Source: CAVWDU01 sp963840725
GTDB taxonomy: Bacteria > Pseudomonadota > Gammaproteobacteria > Pseudomonadales > Halieaceae
Length of the DNA: 64,000 bases
Assembly: GCA_963840725.1 (NCBI GenBank)
Contig: CAWIZY010000028.1
Location: 62,001 to 126,000, forward strand
Direction: 5' to 3'
The notes under the pieces are model-generated. The model worked only from the letters and a program-made list of their open reading frames with translations. It did no database searches and had not been told where the DNA came from. The position numbers and the translations under genes are program-made. Positions 17,694 to 26,303 of the stretch are shown here, piece by piece. Numbering within the stretch: position 1 is the first letter of the stretch; each line of letters begins with the position of its first letter.

Positions 17694-19151
17694 GTGAACT
17701 CTCAAACGCACTATGAAACCGCCCCCAAAGACCGGATTCCCCTTCCCAAAAAGATCATCTACGGTCTCGGCGCCTTCGTTAACAACTTGCTGGCTGCCGC
17801 GATCGGCGGCATGTCGATTGTCCTCAACCTCGGCTTAGGGATGAACCCGGCCCTGGTGGGGTTACTGGGAGCCCTGCCCCGGCTGATCGATGCTTTCACA
17901 GATCCGCTGATGGGCTACATCTCCGACCACACGCGCTCGCGATGGGGCCGACGGCGACCCTATATCTTTGCCGGCGCGATTAGCGTGGGCGTCATATTCG
18001 TGCTTTTGTGGCAGTTGCCCCACGGCCAATCTGAAAGCTATTACTTCTGGTATTTTCTGATCGGCTCGCTGGTTTTCTACCTCGCCTACACGGTATTTGC
18101 GACGCCATGGGTCGCGCTCGGTTACGAGCTGACCCCGGACTACCATGAACGCACACGGGTCATGGCGGTACAGAGCTTCATGGGACAACTGGCTTACCTG
18201 ATCTCTCCATGGTTTCTGTGGATCATGCAATATGACGTCCTGTTTGACGATCTGGTCAGCGGCGCGCGCGGATTAGCGGTCATTGTCGGGGTGACGGTGA
18301 TCTGCATCGGAATTCTTCCCGCTATCTTTCTCCGAGAGCGATTCAAAGACGTAGCGCTGGAAGAGTTGGCGGCCAAGGAGCCGCAAGAGAGTGCGCTGAA
18401 GTCATTGCACGGAGCGTTCACGGATTTCCTCAAAGGCTTCATGATCACCTTGAAATTCTCGCCGTTCATGAAACTGTGTCTGGCGACATTTATGGTATTC
18501 AATGGATTCATGATGGTCGCCTCGTTCCAGTCCTACGTGATCATTTACTACATATTTGGAGGCGACCAGGTGCTAGGCGCCGAATACGCCGGCTGGGCAG
18601 GTACCGCCTCCGCGGTTGGCACATTCTGCGTGATTTTCCTGGTCAGTTGGCTATCGACTAAGATCGGCAAGCGGCGGGCTTTTTTCTTCTCCACAGGCGT
18701 GTCCATGCTGGGCTATCTGCTGAAATGGTTTTGTTACACACCGGAGTACCCGCTGCTACTACTGGTCCCCGCGCCCCTTATCGCCTTTGGTCTGGGTGGC
18801 CTGTTCACGTTGATGGGATCCATGATTGCGGATGTCTGCGACCTGGATGAGCTGAACACCCATGAGCGCCGGGAGGGCATGTTCGGTTCGATCTACTGGT
18901 GGGTTGTCAAACTGGGTATGGCTGCCGCTTTGGCAATCGGTGGCGTGCTGCTTAATCTGACCGGTTTCGACGTCAACCTGGCCTCGGCCCAGACAGAAAA
19001 TACCCTTTTGCTCATGCGCCTGTTCGATATCGCTATCCCACTGATAGGCTCGGCTATCGCCATCTGGATGATCGCCACTTATCCGATCACAGAAGAAAAA
19101 GCCAATGAAGTACGCGCGGCCCTGGAGCTGCGGCGCGGGACGGTCAGCTAA
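17694..19151 (+). CDS. GPH-family sugar:cation symporter (MFS)
   Basis: A 485-residue inner-membrane transporter with about 12 membrane segments. The glycoside-pentoside-hexuronide signature is plain in loop 2-3: DPLMGYISDHTRSRWGRRRP. The middle loop has the family ADVCDLDELNTHERREGMFG block. The start is GTG, 7 bases after the second GH3 stop, with GAGAGG overlapping that stop, so it is translationally linked. It likely imports di- or oligoglucosides with Na+ or H+ for the two cytoplasmic GH3 enzymes; this is an operon-based inference. Confidence 0.9.
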   Translation: MNSQTHYETAPKDRIPLPKKIIYGLGAFVNNLLAAAIGGMSIVLNLGLGMNPALVGLLGALPRLIDAFTDPLMGYISDHTRSRWGRRRPYIFAGAISVGVIFVLLWQLPHGQSESYYFWYFLIGSLVFYLAYTVFATPWVALGYELTPDYHERTRVMAVQSFMGQLAYLISPWFLWIMQYDVLFDDLVSGARGLAVIVGVTVICIGILPAIFLRERFKDVALEELAAKEPQESALKSLHGAFTDFLKGFMITLKFSPFMKLCLATFMVFNGFMMVASFQSYVIIYYIFGGDQVLGAEYAGWAGTASAVGTFCVIFLVSWLSTKIGKRRAFFFSTGVSMLGYLLKWFCYTPEYPLLLLVPAPLIAFGLGGLFTLMGSMIADVCDLDELNTHERREGMFGSIYWWVVKLGMAAALAIGGVLLNLTGFDVNLASAQTENTLLLMRLFDIAIPLIGSAIAIWMIATYPITEEKANEVRAALELRRGTVS

Positions 19152-19285
19152 GACACACACCATGTGTCCATAACCGAATGGTCAGACTGCACGGCAATGG
19201 CATAAGGCCGGTAAGGCCGGTAAGGCCAGGGACGTTAAAGACACTACGCAACTGTTGATTCGGGACGACCTGGAGGTTCATGGGA

Positions 19286-20854
19286 ATGGGTGGTAAACAC
19301 GCGCACACCGTGCGTATAGCACTGGCAGTATCACTGGGTGGCTTCGTCTTCGGCTTCGATGCCTCCGTCATCTCGGGTGCCATGCGCTTCGTTGCGCTAG
19401 ATTTCGATACCACGGACCTGCAGTTGGGTTTACTGGTGGGCGCGCCGACACTGGGTGGTATTCTGTCGGCAAGCTGCGCCGGCCCCCTGAGTGATCTCTA
19501 TGGTCGCAAGGCGATGCTGTTGTTACTCGCCGCACTTTATGTGCTCTCAGCGGCATTTTCCGCCTTTTCTCCCAGTTACGAGGTGTTGCTGGCGGCACGT
19601 TTTGTCGGCGGGATCGCTTTTGCCTCCCTGGCTTTGGCGCCAATTTATATATCGGAGATCGCCACCGCAAGCACCCGCGGGCGGCTTGTGGCGATTAACC
19701 AGTTCAACATCGTGCTTGGATTGTCGGCCGCATACTTCGTCAACTTTCTGATCCAGCGCATAAGCCAAATGGACGCCGCCTGGGTAAGTGCACTGGGCAT
19801 TGATACCGAGACCTGGCGCTGGATGCTGGGGTTTGAACTGCTGCCCGCGGTGCTGTGGCTTATACTATTGCTGCGCCTCCCGGAGAGCCCTCGCTGGCTT
19901 ATCATCAATAACCGGGAGGCTGAGGGACGCGCGGTACTCGGGCAGCTCGAACTGGACTGCGAACTGGAAGAAGAGGTCGCAGACATTCGCCGTAGCGCCC
20001 ATGGTGACATCGCTACTCTCGGTGCGCGTTTCCGGGAGGTCATGAGCCCACGGCTGCGCTTCGCTCTGGTCATCGGACTGCTGCTGGCCGTCGCCCAACA
20101 GATTACCGGTGTGAATGCGATCTACTTTTACGCGCCGACGGTGTTTGAACAAAGTGGCATCGGCACGGATGCCGCGTTCGCGCAGGCCGTAGCCGTCGGG
20201 CTCACCAACGTGGCCTTTACCGTGGTCGCCATGCTGCTGATCGATCGCCTGGGCCGCAAACCCCTGTTGCTGATCGGGCTTAGCGGTATCGTCACCAGCA
20301 TGCTGTTGTGCGCCTGGTCATTTAACAATGCCACCTATGCTATTGAAGAGGGATCACTGGCGCAGTTTTCTGGCTCGGCTCTGGAGCAGCAACTACAGCC
20401 TTTACAGGGAAAGCAGTTTGCAGACGACGTGGCCTTCAAGGCAGCTGTTGCCGAGATACTCGACGAACAACAGGCCCGCGAGCTGCAATCCCGGTTGATC
20501 CAATCGGCGATCAAGATCAACCCGACGCTGGTATTGATTGGAATACTGCTGTTCGTCGCCTCGTTTGCCGTTTCCCTCGGTCCTGTAATGTGGGTCATGC
20601 TACCCGAAATATTTCCCAACCAGGTAAGGGGAATGGCTATGGCGGTCACCGGCGTTGTCAATGGCGGGGTCAGCTTCGGGGTTCAGTTTATTTTCCCCTG
20701 GCAGCTTACCAATCTGGGCGCTGCCGCAACGTTTGGCGGGTATGCGCTGTTCGCACTGATCAGTCTCGTACTGGTAGTCTGGCTGGTACCTGAGACCCGA
20801 GGCAGGACACTGGAAGAGTTGGAGGTCGAACTCGGCTCAAGGCGGCTTGGATGA
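19286..20854 (+). CDS. Sugar porter-family MFS transporter
   Basis: A 522-residue transporter of the sugar porter branch: GFVFGFDASVISGA in segment 1, LYGRKA in loop 2-3, PESPRWLI after segment 6, DRLGRKP, and the closing PETRGRTLEEL. It has an enlarged loop between segments 9 and 10 (about 65 residues, rich in Gln and Glu), seen in marine sugar porters. ATG at 19286 lies 9 bases after GGAGG; the ATG at 19280 is only 3 bases from it and less likely. It should carry glucose or another monosaccharide. Upstream, 19200-19230 holds a small GGCCGGTAA direct repeat. Confidence 0.9.
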   Translation: MGGKHAHTVRIALAVSLGGFVFGFDASVISGAMRFVALDFDTTDLQLGLLVGAPTLGGILSASCAGPLSDLYGRKAMLLLLAALYVLSAAFSAFSPSYEVLLAARFVGGIAFASLALAPIYISEIATASTRGRLVAINQFNIVLGLSAAYFVNFLIQRISQMDAAWVSALGIDTETWRWMLGFELLPAVLWLILLLRLPESPRWLIINNREAEGRAVLGQLELDCELEEEVADIRRSAHGDIATLGARFREVMSPRLRFALVIGLLLAVAQQITGVNAIYFYAPTVFEQSGIGTDAAFAQAVAVGLTNVAFTVVAMLLIDRLGRKPLLLIGLSGIVTSMLLCAWSFNNATYAIEEGSLAQFSGSALEQQLQPLQGKQFADDVAFKAAVAEILDEQQARELQSRLIQSAIKINPTLVLIGILLFVASFAVSLGPVMWVMLPEIFPNQVRGMAMAVTGVVNGGVSFGVQFIFPWQLTNLGAAATFGGYALFALISLVLVVWLVPETRGRTLEELEVELGSRRLG

Positions 20855-21822
20855 CGCAGCAACGAGTGCGCTGGGGTATCGTCGGCGCGGGGCGTATCGC
20901 GCATTCTTTCGCACGCGATATCACGCAGGTCGACGACGCGGATCTGGTAGCCATTGCTGCCCGGGATGCAAATCGTGCAGAGGCCTTCGCTGAGCAATAC
21001 GCCATACCGCTCGCCTGCGCCGGTTACGCGGAGCTGTTCACTCATCACGGCGTCGATGCGGTCTATATCGCAACCCCTCACAGCTGTCATCTGCAGAACT
21101 GTGTCGACGCGCTGCGCCAGGGGAAGGCGGTACTGTGCGAGAAACCGCTGGTAATAAGCCCCGACCAGTGCCAGCAGTTGATCACAGTAGCGAGAGAAAC
21201 CCGTGTCTATATTATGGAGGGAATGTGGACATGGTTCTTGCCTGCCGTGCAGAAGGCACTGGAATGGTGCCGGGAGGGTCGCATCGGCACTCTGCAGCAC
21301 ATCAAGTCTGACTTTGGTTATCCCCTCCCCTACACTGAAGAACTGCGGGAGTACGACGCTCGACTTGGCGGCAGTGCTGTGCTCGAAATGGGTATCTACC
21401 CGATAGCGATTGCCCGACTGTTTGCCGGTCGGGGACCGGATCATGTGCACGCCCTGGGTCGGCGGGCCGCCAACGGCGTGGACGATGATGTGGCCGCCGT
21501 TTGCTATTACGGCGACTGCGTGGCAACGCTGGGGACGAGCTTCCGCTGCAAGCTTCAAAACTGGACCTACGTGATTGGCACCGAGGGATACATTGCGATA
21601 CCCGATTTCTGGCGCGCCGACTGCTGCTCCCTGTTCGTGCTAGATGAGCGTATCGATCATTTTGAGGACGGCCGCACTTCACTGGGATTCGAATACGAAA
21701 TCGCTGCCGCCACCCGAGACATTCTGCGGGGCAAGCTCGAGTCGGAGATCATCCCCCTCGCCAGTAGCCTCGCGTTACAAGAGGATATGCTGGCCATTCG
21801 AGAGGCCATCGTTACACTATAA
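20851..21822 (+). CDS. Gfo/Idh/MocA-family NAD(P)-dependent oxidoreductase
   Basis: A 323-residue cytoplasmic dehydrogenase. The Rossmann motif GIVGAGRIAHSF opens the protein, the conserved EKPL lysine motif is in AVLCEKPLVI, and the C-terminal domain (MEGMWTWFLPAV, GYPLPY) resembles the trans-dihydrodiol dehydrogenase/glucose-fructose oxidoreductase subgroup. The ATG overlaps the preceding transporter stop by 4 bases. Oxidation or reduction of an imported sugar or a derivative is likely; the exact substrate is unknown. Confidence 0.88.
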   Translation: MTQQRVRWGIVGAGRIAHSFARDITQVDDADLVAIAARDANRAEAFAEQYAIPLACAGYAELFTHHGVDAVYIATPHSCHLQNCVDALRQGKAVLCEKPLVISPDQCQQLITVARETRVYIMEGMWTWFLPAVQKALEWCREGRIGTLQHIKSDFGYPLPYTEELREYDARLGGSAVLEMGIYPIAIARLFAGRGPDHVHALGRRAANGVDDDVAAVCYYGDCVATLGTSFRCKLQNWTYVIGTEGYIAIPDFWRADCCSLFVLDERIDHFEDGRTSLGFEYEIAAATRDILRGKLESEIIPLASSLALQEDMLAIREAIVTL

Positions 21823-21844
21823 AAACGAACTTGCCTGTCGTTTT
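21822..21844 (+). terminator. Hairpin at the end of the oxidoreductase gene
   Basis: AAAACGA (21822-21828) and TCGTTTT (21838-21844) are perfect complements around a 9-base loop, starting inside the TAA stop. The downstream arm ends in four T. It is AU-rich with little GC, so it could be a weak intrinsic terminator or an mRNA end hairpin. Confidence 0.4.
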
Positions 21845-22367
21845 GTGGTGCGAGGATAGCTGCTCCTTCTGCGAGTCGCAGCAGGTCGGCTGGATCTTCT
21901 CCTCCAGAACTCAATCCACACGAATCCATGGCCACACCTTCACAGCCCATTTGCATCGCATTATTGGTAAGATGCGCGAGCGAATCTGACCCCGCGGCAA
22001 GCCCGTCGGTTCCGCCTCGCCGCGAGTGTGGTCCGCTTCAGCGCAAACTGCTGGCACTCAGGGGCAATTGATTTAGCTTAGTCTTATCAGACTATTAATA
22101 TCGACGTCTGCTCCGACGATTACGGCTTTTATCCCGGCACCCAGTGGCGCGCCAGAATCATCGCTTCCGGCATTGGCGTCCTCATCGGAGGCAAGCACCA
22201 TTGACCGCACGTTCACGCACTGTTTTCCCAAGCCTCGCACTGCTGCAGCTCAAAGCGTCTGTTGTGCAGCAAGCGAGCGTCCAGCTACTCGGTGCCAGCA
22301 TTGATAATTCCCGCACTAGCGACACGTCCGAATGGGTATCGTTCGGTGGCAACGGGGCCGCTTCCCG
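21845..22367. other. Non-coding gap before glucokinase
   Basis: About 520 bases without a supported gene. Frames of 60-75 codons exist on both strands but have no ribosome binding sites or recognised domains. A plus-strand frame around 22100-22200 ends in GIGVLIGGKHH and might be the remnant of a lost gene; I cannot name it. A promoter for glk would be expected near the right end; I see no clear consensus. Confidence 0.35.
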
Positions 22368-23393
22368 ATGACCAGTCACTCCTTGCTGATCGGCGATATC
22401 GGCGGCACTAACGCGCGATTCGCACTCGCCGACCGGGATTCACCCGGCTTTACGCAAGTGCAGACGCTGCAGTGTGTTGACTATGTCTCCGCTACGGACG
22501 CGATAGCGGCATTTCTTCAAGCCGCAGATGCACCGCCACCTGCGGCTATCTGCCTGGCCGCCGCGGGTCCCATCGTCGGGGAACGAGTGCGGTTCACCAA
22601 CAACCCTTGGACAATCGCAACGCAGGACCTCAAGCGAGCATTCAACATCGACGCGGTGCGACTGCTCAACGACTTTGAAGCGATCGCATACTCATTGCCA
22701 TTCCTGGGAGCTGGCGATCTCAAACCCATCGGGCTGCCGACACCCGTTACCCTGGACAAGGAGAATTTCACCGTCGGCGTGATCGGTCCGGGCACGGGTC
22801 TGGGGGCGGTTGGTCTGAAACGCTTTGACGGTCACTATATCCCCCTTCCCAGCGAAGCATCCCATGGCGGCTTCTCGCCTGAAACAGGCGTTCAGATCGA
22901 CATACTCAGGCTGCTCCGCGAACGCTACGAGCGGGTGTCAAGCGAACGGGTCGTTTCGGGCCAGGGTATCGAAAACCTCTATTGGGCCCTGTGCAAATTG
23001 CACGGTGAGAAACGCGGGCAGTTATCCGCTGCCGATATTTTCGCCGCGGCGGAAAACGACAAGGACGAACGGGCCGGTGAGGCGGTCGAGCTATTTCTGG
23101 AAATACTGGGACAGGTCGCCGGCGATTTCGCGCTGGCGCTGGGCAGCAAAGACGGCATTTTCATCGCAGGTGGCATTGTAAAACGCTACCCCGACAAACT
23201 TCCTAACAGCGGATTCCGCGCCGGATTCGAGCACAAGGGTCGCCACCGTTCCCTGATGGAGCAGATCCCAACGCAGTTGATCACCCACGACCAACCAGGA
23301 CTGCTGGGCGCCGCATACTGCGCGCTGGCGCTGGTAGATCCGAAGATTCAAGGATCAACCAAGGCCCGTGCCGGCAACGCAACACCCACCTGA
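22368..23393 (+). CDS. glk: Glucokinase
   Basis: A 341-residue ATP-dependent glucokinase of the Glk (non-ROK) family, phosphorylating glucose to glucose 6-phosphate in the cytoplasm. It has the phosphate-binding GDIGGTNARFAL at the N-terminus, the sugar-binding NDFEAIAYSLP, GPGTGLGAVGL, and the SEASHGGFSPE region; the length is close to the E. coli enzyme (321) with a slightly longer C-terminus. ATG at 22368 gives the standard family start. It accepts the glucose released by the two GH3 enzymes upstream, though a 545-base gap separates it from the transporter-oxidoreductase pair. Confidence 0.93.
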   Translation: MTSHSLLIGDIGGTNARFALADRDSPGFTQVQTLQCVDYVSATDAIAAFLQAADAPPPAAICLAAAGPIVGERVRFTNNPWTIATQDLKRAFNIDAVRLLNDFEAIAYSLPFLGAGDLKPIGLPTPVTLDKENFTVGVIGPGTGLGAVGLKRFDGHYIPLPSEASHGGFSPETGVQIDILRLLRERYERVSSERVVSGQGIENLYWALCKLHGEKRGQLSAADIFAAAENDKDERAGEAVELFLEILGQVAGDFALALGSKDGIFIAGGIVKRYPDKLPNSGFRAGFEHKGRHRSLMEQIPTQLITHDQPGLLGAAYCALALVDPKIQGSTKARAGNATPT

Positions 23394-23618
23394 GCCGGAT
23401 TTTCCCACGCAACTGGAACCGGGCTGTCCGGCATTGGCCGGGCTGAGTACCTCGATGACGATACGGTGGCGAACCTGGAGAATTTACGGGGGTTTGGCAG
23501 AACCTGGTCGTGAATCACGGCCCCGGACCTGCTCGCTGACAACCAGCCCCGGGGCTTGTTCAGCCAAGCCAATGTGGTGTTGACACGCCTACCCTCACAG
23601 GGAATAGAATCATCCACC

Positions 23619-24575
23619 ATGAGCAACACGGATATAAACAGATCTGACTTCGGCGCCCTGCTCGCAGCGGGTGCCCCGGTGCTGATCGATGGCGGACTCG
23701 CCACCCAGTGCGAGGCCATGGGGTGCAACATTGACGGGGCGCTGTGGTCAGCGAGGCTGTTGCGTGATGACCCTGGAGGGATCATCAAGGCACATCGCTC
23801 GTATCTCAATGCCGGCGCCCGCATTATTGCCACGGCGAGCTACCAGGCTAGTCGGCAAGGCTTCGCTGCCGTCGGCATGTCCGCAGAAGAGGCGGACCAA
23901 ACGATGCTGGCATCGGTGTCTCTTGCAGTACGGGCGCGCGCTGAATTCCTCGATGAAAACCCCTGTGCACCCAGACCATTGATTGCAGCGAGCATGGGAC
24001 CGTACGGGGCAATTCTGCACGATGGCTCTGAGTATACTGGAGCATACGATCTCTCCGCTGAATTACTGCGCGACTTTCACCAGCAACGGCTGTCGATTTT
24101 TGAACACAGTGATGCCGATCTGCTGGCGTTCGAAACGATTCCAAATCGCGCTGAGACGGCAGTGATCTGCGAGCTCCTGAGCAATAGCCCCAAGCCGGCC
24201 TGGATCAGTTTTTCCTGCCGCGATGCACTGCACCTGGCAGACGGGACATTACTGTCTGACCTTGGACATTCGTTGCAAGATCACCCCAGCATACTTGCGA
24301 TTGGCTCGAATTGTGTCGCCCCAGACCTTGTGGTTCCACTTATACGTCAACTGAAGAGGGTCGCACCGGGCAAACCTATTGTCGTATATCCCAACTCCGG
24401 CGAACTCTATTGCGCTGAGGACAACTCCTGGCAGGGCACGGCGACACCGGTGCAGTGTGAGCGCGCTGTCACGACATGGGTGGAGGCAGGTGCAAGTCTG
24501 GTGGGCGGTTGCTGCCGCATTGGGCCAAAACAGATTGCCGCCATGGCTGCTTCCCTGCAAACTGCGGCCCATTAA
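23619..24575 (+). CDS. mmuM: Homocysteine S-methyltransferase family protein
   Basis: A 318-residue zinc methyltransferase resembling E. coli MmuM (S-methylmethionine:homocysteine methyltransferase). Opening block VLIDGGLATQCEAMG; zinc ligands are the Cys in GSNCVAPDL and the Cys pair in LVGGCCRIGP, all present. The size matches the family. ATG at 23619 is chosen over an upstream frame extension that is not conserved. It makes methionine from homocysteine using a methyl donor such as S-methylmethionine, which is plentiful in algae and plants. It is downstream of glk in the same direction with a 225-base spacer, so co-transcription is uncertain. Confidence 0.87.
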   Translation: MSNTDINRSDFGALLAAGAPVLIDGGLATQCEAMGCNIDGALWSARLLRDDPGGIIKAHRSYLNAGARIIATASYQASRQGFAAVGMSAEEADQTMLASVSLAVRARAEFLDENPCAPRPLIAASMGPYGAILHDGSEYTGAYDLSAELLRDFHQQRLSIFEHSDADLLAFETIPNRAETAVICELLSNSPKPAWISFSCRDALHLADGTLLSDLGHSLQDHPSILAIGSNCVAPDLVVPLIRQLKRVAPGKPIVVYPNSGELYCAEDNSWQGTATPVQCERAVTTWVEAGASLVGGCCRIGPKQIAAMAASLQTAAH

Positions 24576-24653
24576 CGGCGGCCAGGTGGGAACTCGCTAT
24601 CGCTGGTAGCGCACCCTTGTATAGCTGCGGAAACCTGCTAGCGGCTCACCCGC

Positions 24654-26126
24654 TCAATCGACCCCAGATTCCGAGTCAAGACTCAGAAAGTCCATTGTCC
24701 TGCCCTCTAAGTAGGAATAAAACGGGTTCCAGCGCATCCGCAGCATGGCTGCCGGGCTTATCGTCAACACCCCGTTCTCTCCGCGCATTACCAGATTGCC
24801 CAGTTGCACACCAGGGCTGGGTGCCGCCTGGCTGCCGCCGTAGACCGGATCCTCCGGGGGGAAAGGTAGCGCCACATGTGACAGCGAATAGACTTCCTCA
24901 GGCCAGGTCTGCCGGAGTGGGGTATCAGTGAACGTCGCCTGGCCGGCGGGCCAGTGCCTTTCGATAACGGGTCCGTCGGCCCCGAAGCGGTTGGTGATCA
25001 GGCTCACGGTAAAACCGGGAGTCCCCATAGAAGTTCGCAATTCATCATGTTTCCAACGCAGCAGATGCTCGTTTTCCACCCGGGCATTGATATCGAACAG
25101 CACCAGTTCGTGTGTCTCGGGAGGCAGGCGGTTCAGCAGATTGTTAACCAGCGCCGGGACCAACACGGTGGCATCCACCACCGAGCTGAAGGCGAGGATC
25201 GGCGGCATATCAGACAGCTTGCCCGAGTCCTCGTAGTTGCTCAACAGGCGCTGGATGCGGCCTGTCAGGCGATGAGAGAGGTCACCCGCATTAATCGCGA
25301 ATGAGCCGTACTTGAACGGATCGTATTCCGGGGCAATACTCTCCCAGGCCAGTTTTTCCAGGCCCAGCAAGTGGCCAAGCCGGCCCTGCCATACGGCGAG
25401 TGCGGCGGCTGGGGTAACACCAATTTCGGGTGAGATAAGCACCAAACGATCCACCGGATCCAGAGCAGCATCCCCCAGCGTTTCCAGGGCGTATTGCACC
25501 GCCAGCGCCGCCCCGTTGGAATAACCCACAATAGACAACGGCACGTCCGGATGAAGCTCGGCCAGGTGTTTGACGGCGAGCCTTACTGCGGCTGCCATAT
25601 CCTGCCAGCGCGTCTCCACCAACCCCGACGGCGCTGTGCCGTGGCCCGGAATGCGCAGGCCGAGCACATGAGCATTGGCCCCATGCAGGCTCTGGCCAAT
25701 CTCCCGCAGGCTGTACGGTGAATCGGACAGGCCGTGCAGCAGCAACACCTTGGCGGACGGCCGTGGTGCGGGCAATTCGTAGCTGCGGTTCCAGTTTTGG
25801 GGCCAACGTTGCGGATCGGATAAACTGCCCCGTTGGTAGCGATTGACGCTGTCATCGCCCGCCGGTGCTGTTTGGGCATAAACGGTCTCGTCGAGCTGGG
25901 CGAACAAGCGATCTTCCAGGGCCCGGTACTGGGTAAAGTCTGCTACAGCAGAGTGTCGGGTGAACTCCTCATCCAGGTCGACCACGTGCCAGGGATGGAG
26001 GTCTGGTCGGGCATTGAGCATCCAGACCAAACCGCTGATGGCCGCGACGAGCGCAAAAACCATACCATAGGCTACAAACAGCACCGCCTGAACCAACAGC
26101 CACCGGCGTCGTGAGCGCTTCATCAA
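24654..26126 (-). CDS. Membrane-anchored alpha/beta hydrolase
   Basis: A 490-residue serine hydrolase with one N-terminal membrane segment (LLVQAVLFVAYGMVFALVAA), so the domain probably faces the periplasm. The fold is shown by VLLLHGLSDSPYSL (oxyanion strand) and the nucleophile elbow GYSNGAAL. The acid and histidine are likely in VVDATV and VENEHLLRW or SHVALPF, not certain. It is convergent with mmuM and tail-to-head with the subtilase gene. Carboxylesterase/lipase or lysophospholipase-like activity is the family default; no substrate can be assigned. Confidence 0.8.
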   Translation of the reverse strand: MMKRSRRRWLLVQAVLFVAYGMVFALVAAISGLVWMLNARPDLHPWHVVDLDEEFTRHSAVADFTQYRALEDRLFAQLDETVYAQTAPAGDDSVNRYQRGSLSDPQRWPQNWNRSYELPAPRPSAKVLLLHGLSDSPYSLREIGQSLHGANAHVLGLRIPGHGTAPSGLVETRWQDMAAAVRLAVKHLAELHPDVPLSIVGYSNGAALAVQYALETLGDAALDPVDRLVLISPEIGVTPAAALAVWQGRLGHLLGLEKLAWESIAPEYDPFKYGSFAINAGDLSHRLTGRIQRLLSNYEDSGKLSDMPPILAFSSVVDATVLVPALVNNLLNRLPPETHELVLFDINARVENEHLLRWKHDELRTSMGTPGFTVSLITNRFGADGPVIERHWPAGQATFTDTPLRQTWPEEVYSLSHVALPFPPEDPVYGGSQAAPSPGVQLGNLVMRGENGVLTISPAAMLRMRWNPFYSYLEGRTMDFLSLDSESGVD

Positions 26127-26303
26127 TAAGAAATCACTGTTTCAGCTATCCTTGGTTGCGGCTGGTGCGGGCTGTACGCCGCCCACTGGCATAATCTGGC
26201 GCAGGGCGGAGGGCTAACCCCTTCGCGACCACCCCTTGCCTTCATCATACACCAGCTGTGCCGTCGCGATGAACCCGCGCGGCCTTATCGGCAAAACCGT
26301 TGC

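Noticed and set aside
22144..22371. 75-codon frame before glucokinase
   Set aside because: It lacks a ribosome binding site and resembles no family I know; overlap with the glk start makes it unlikely.
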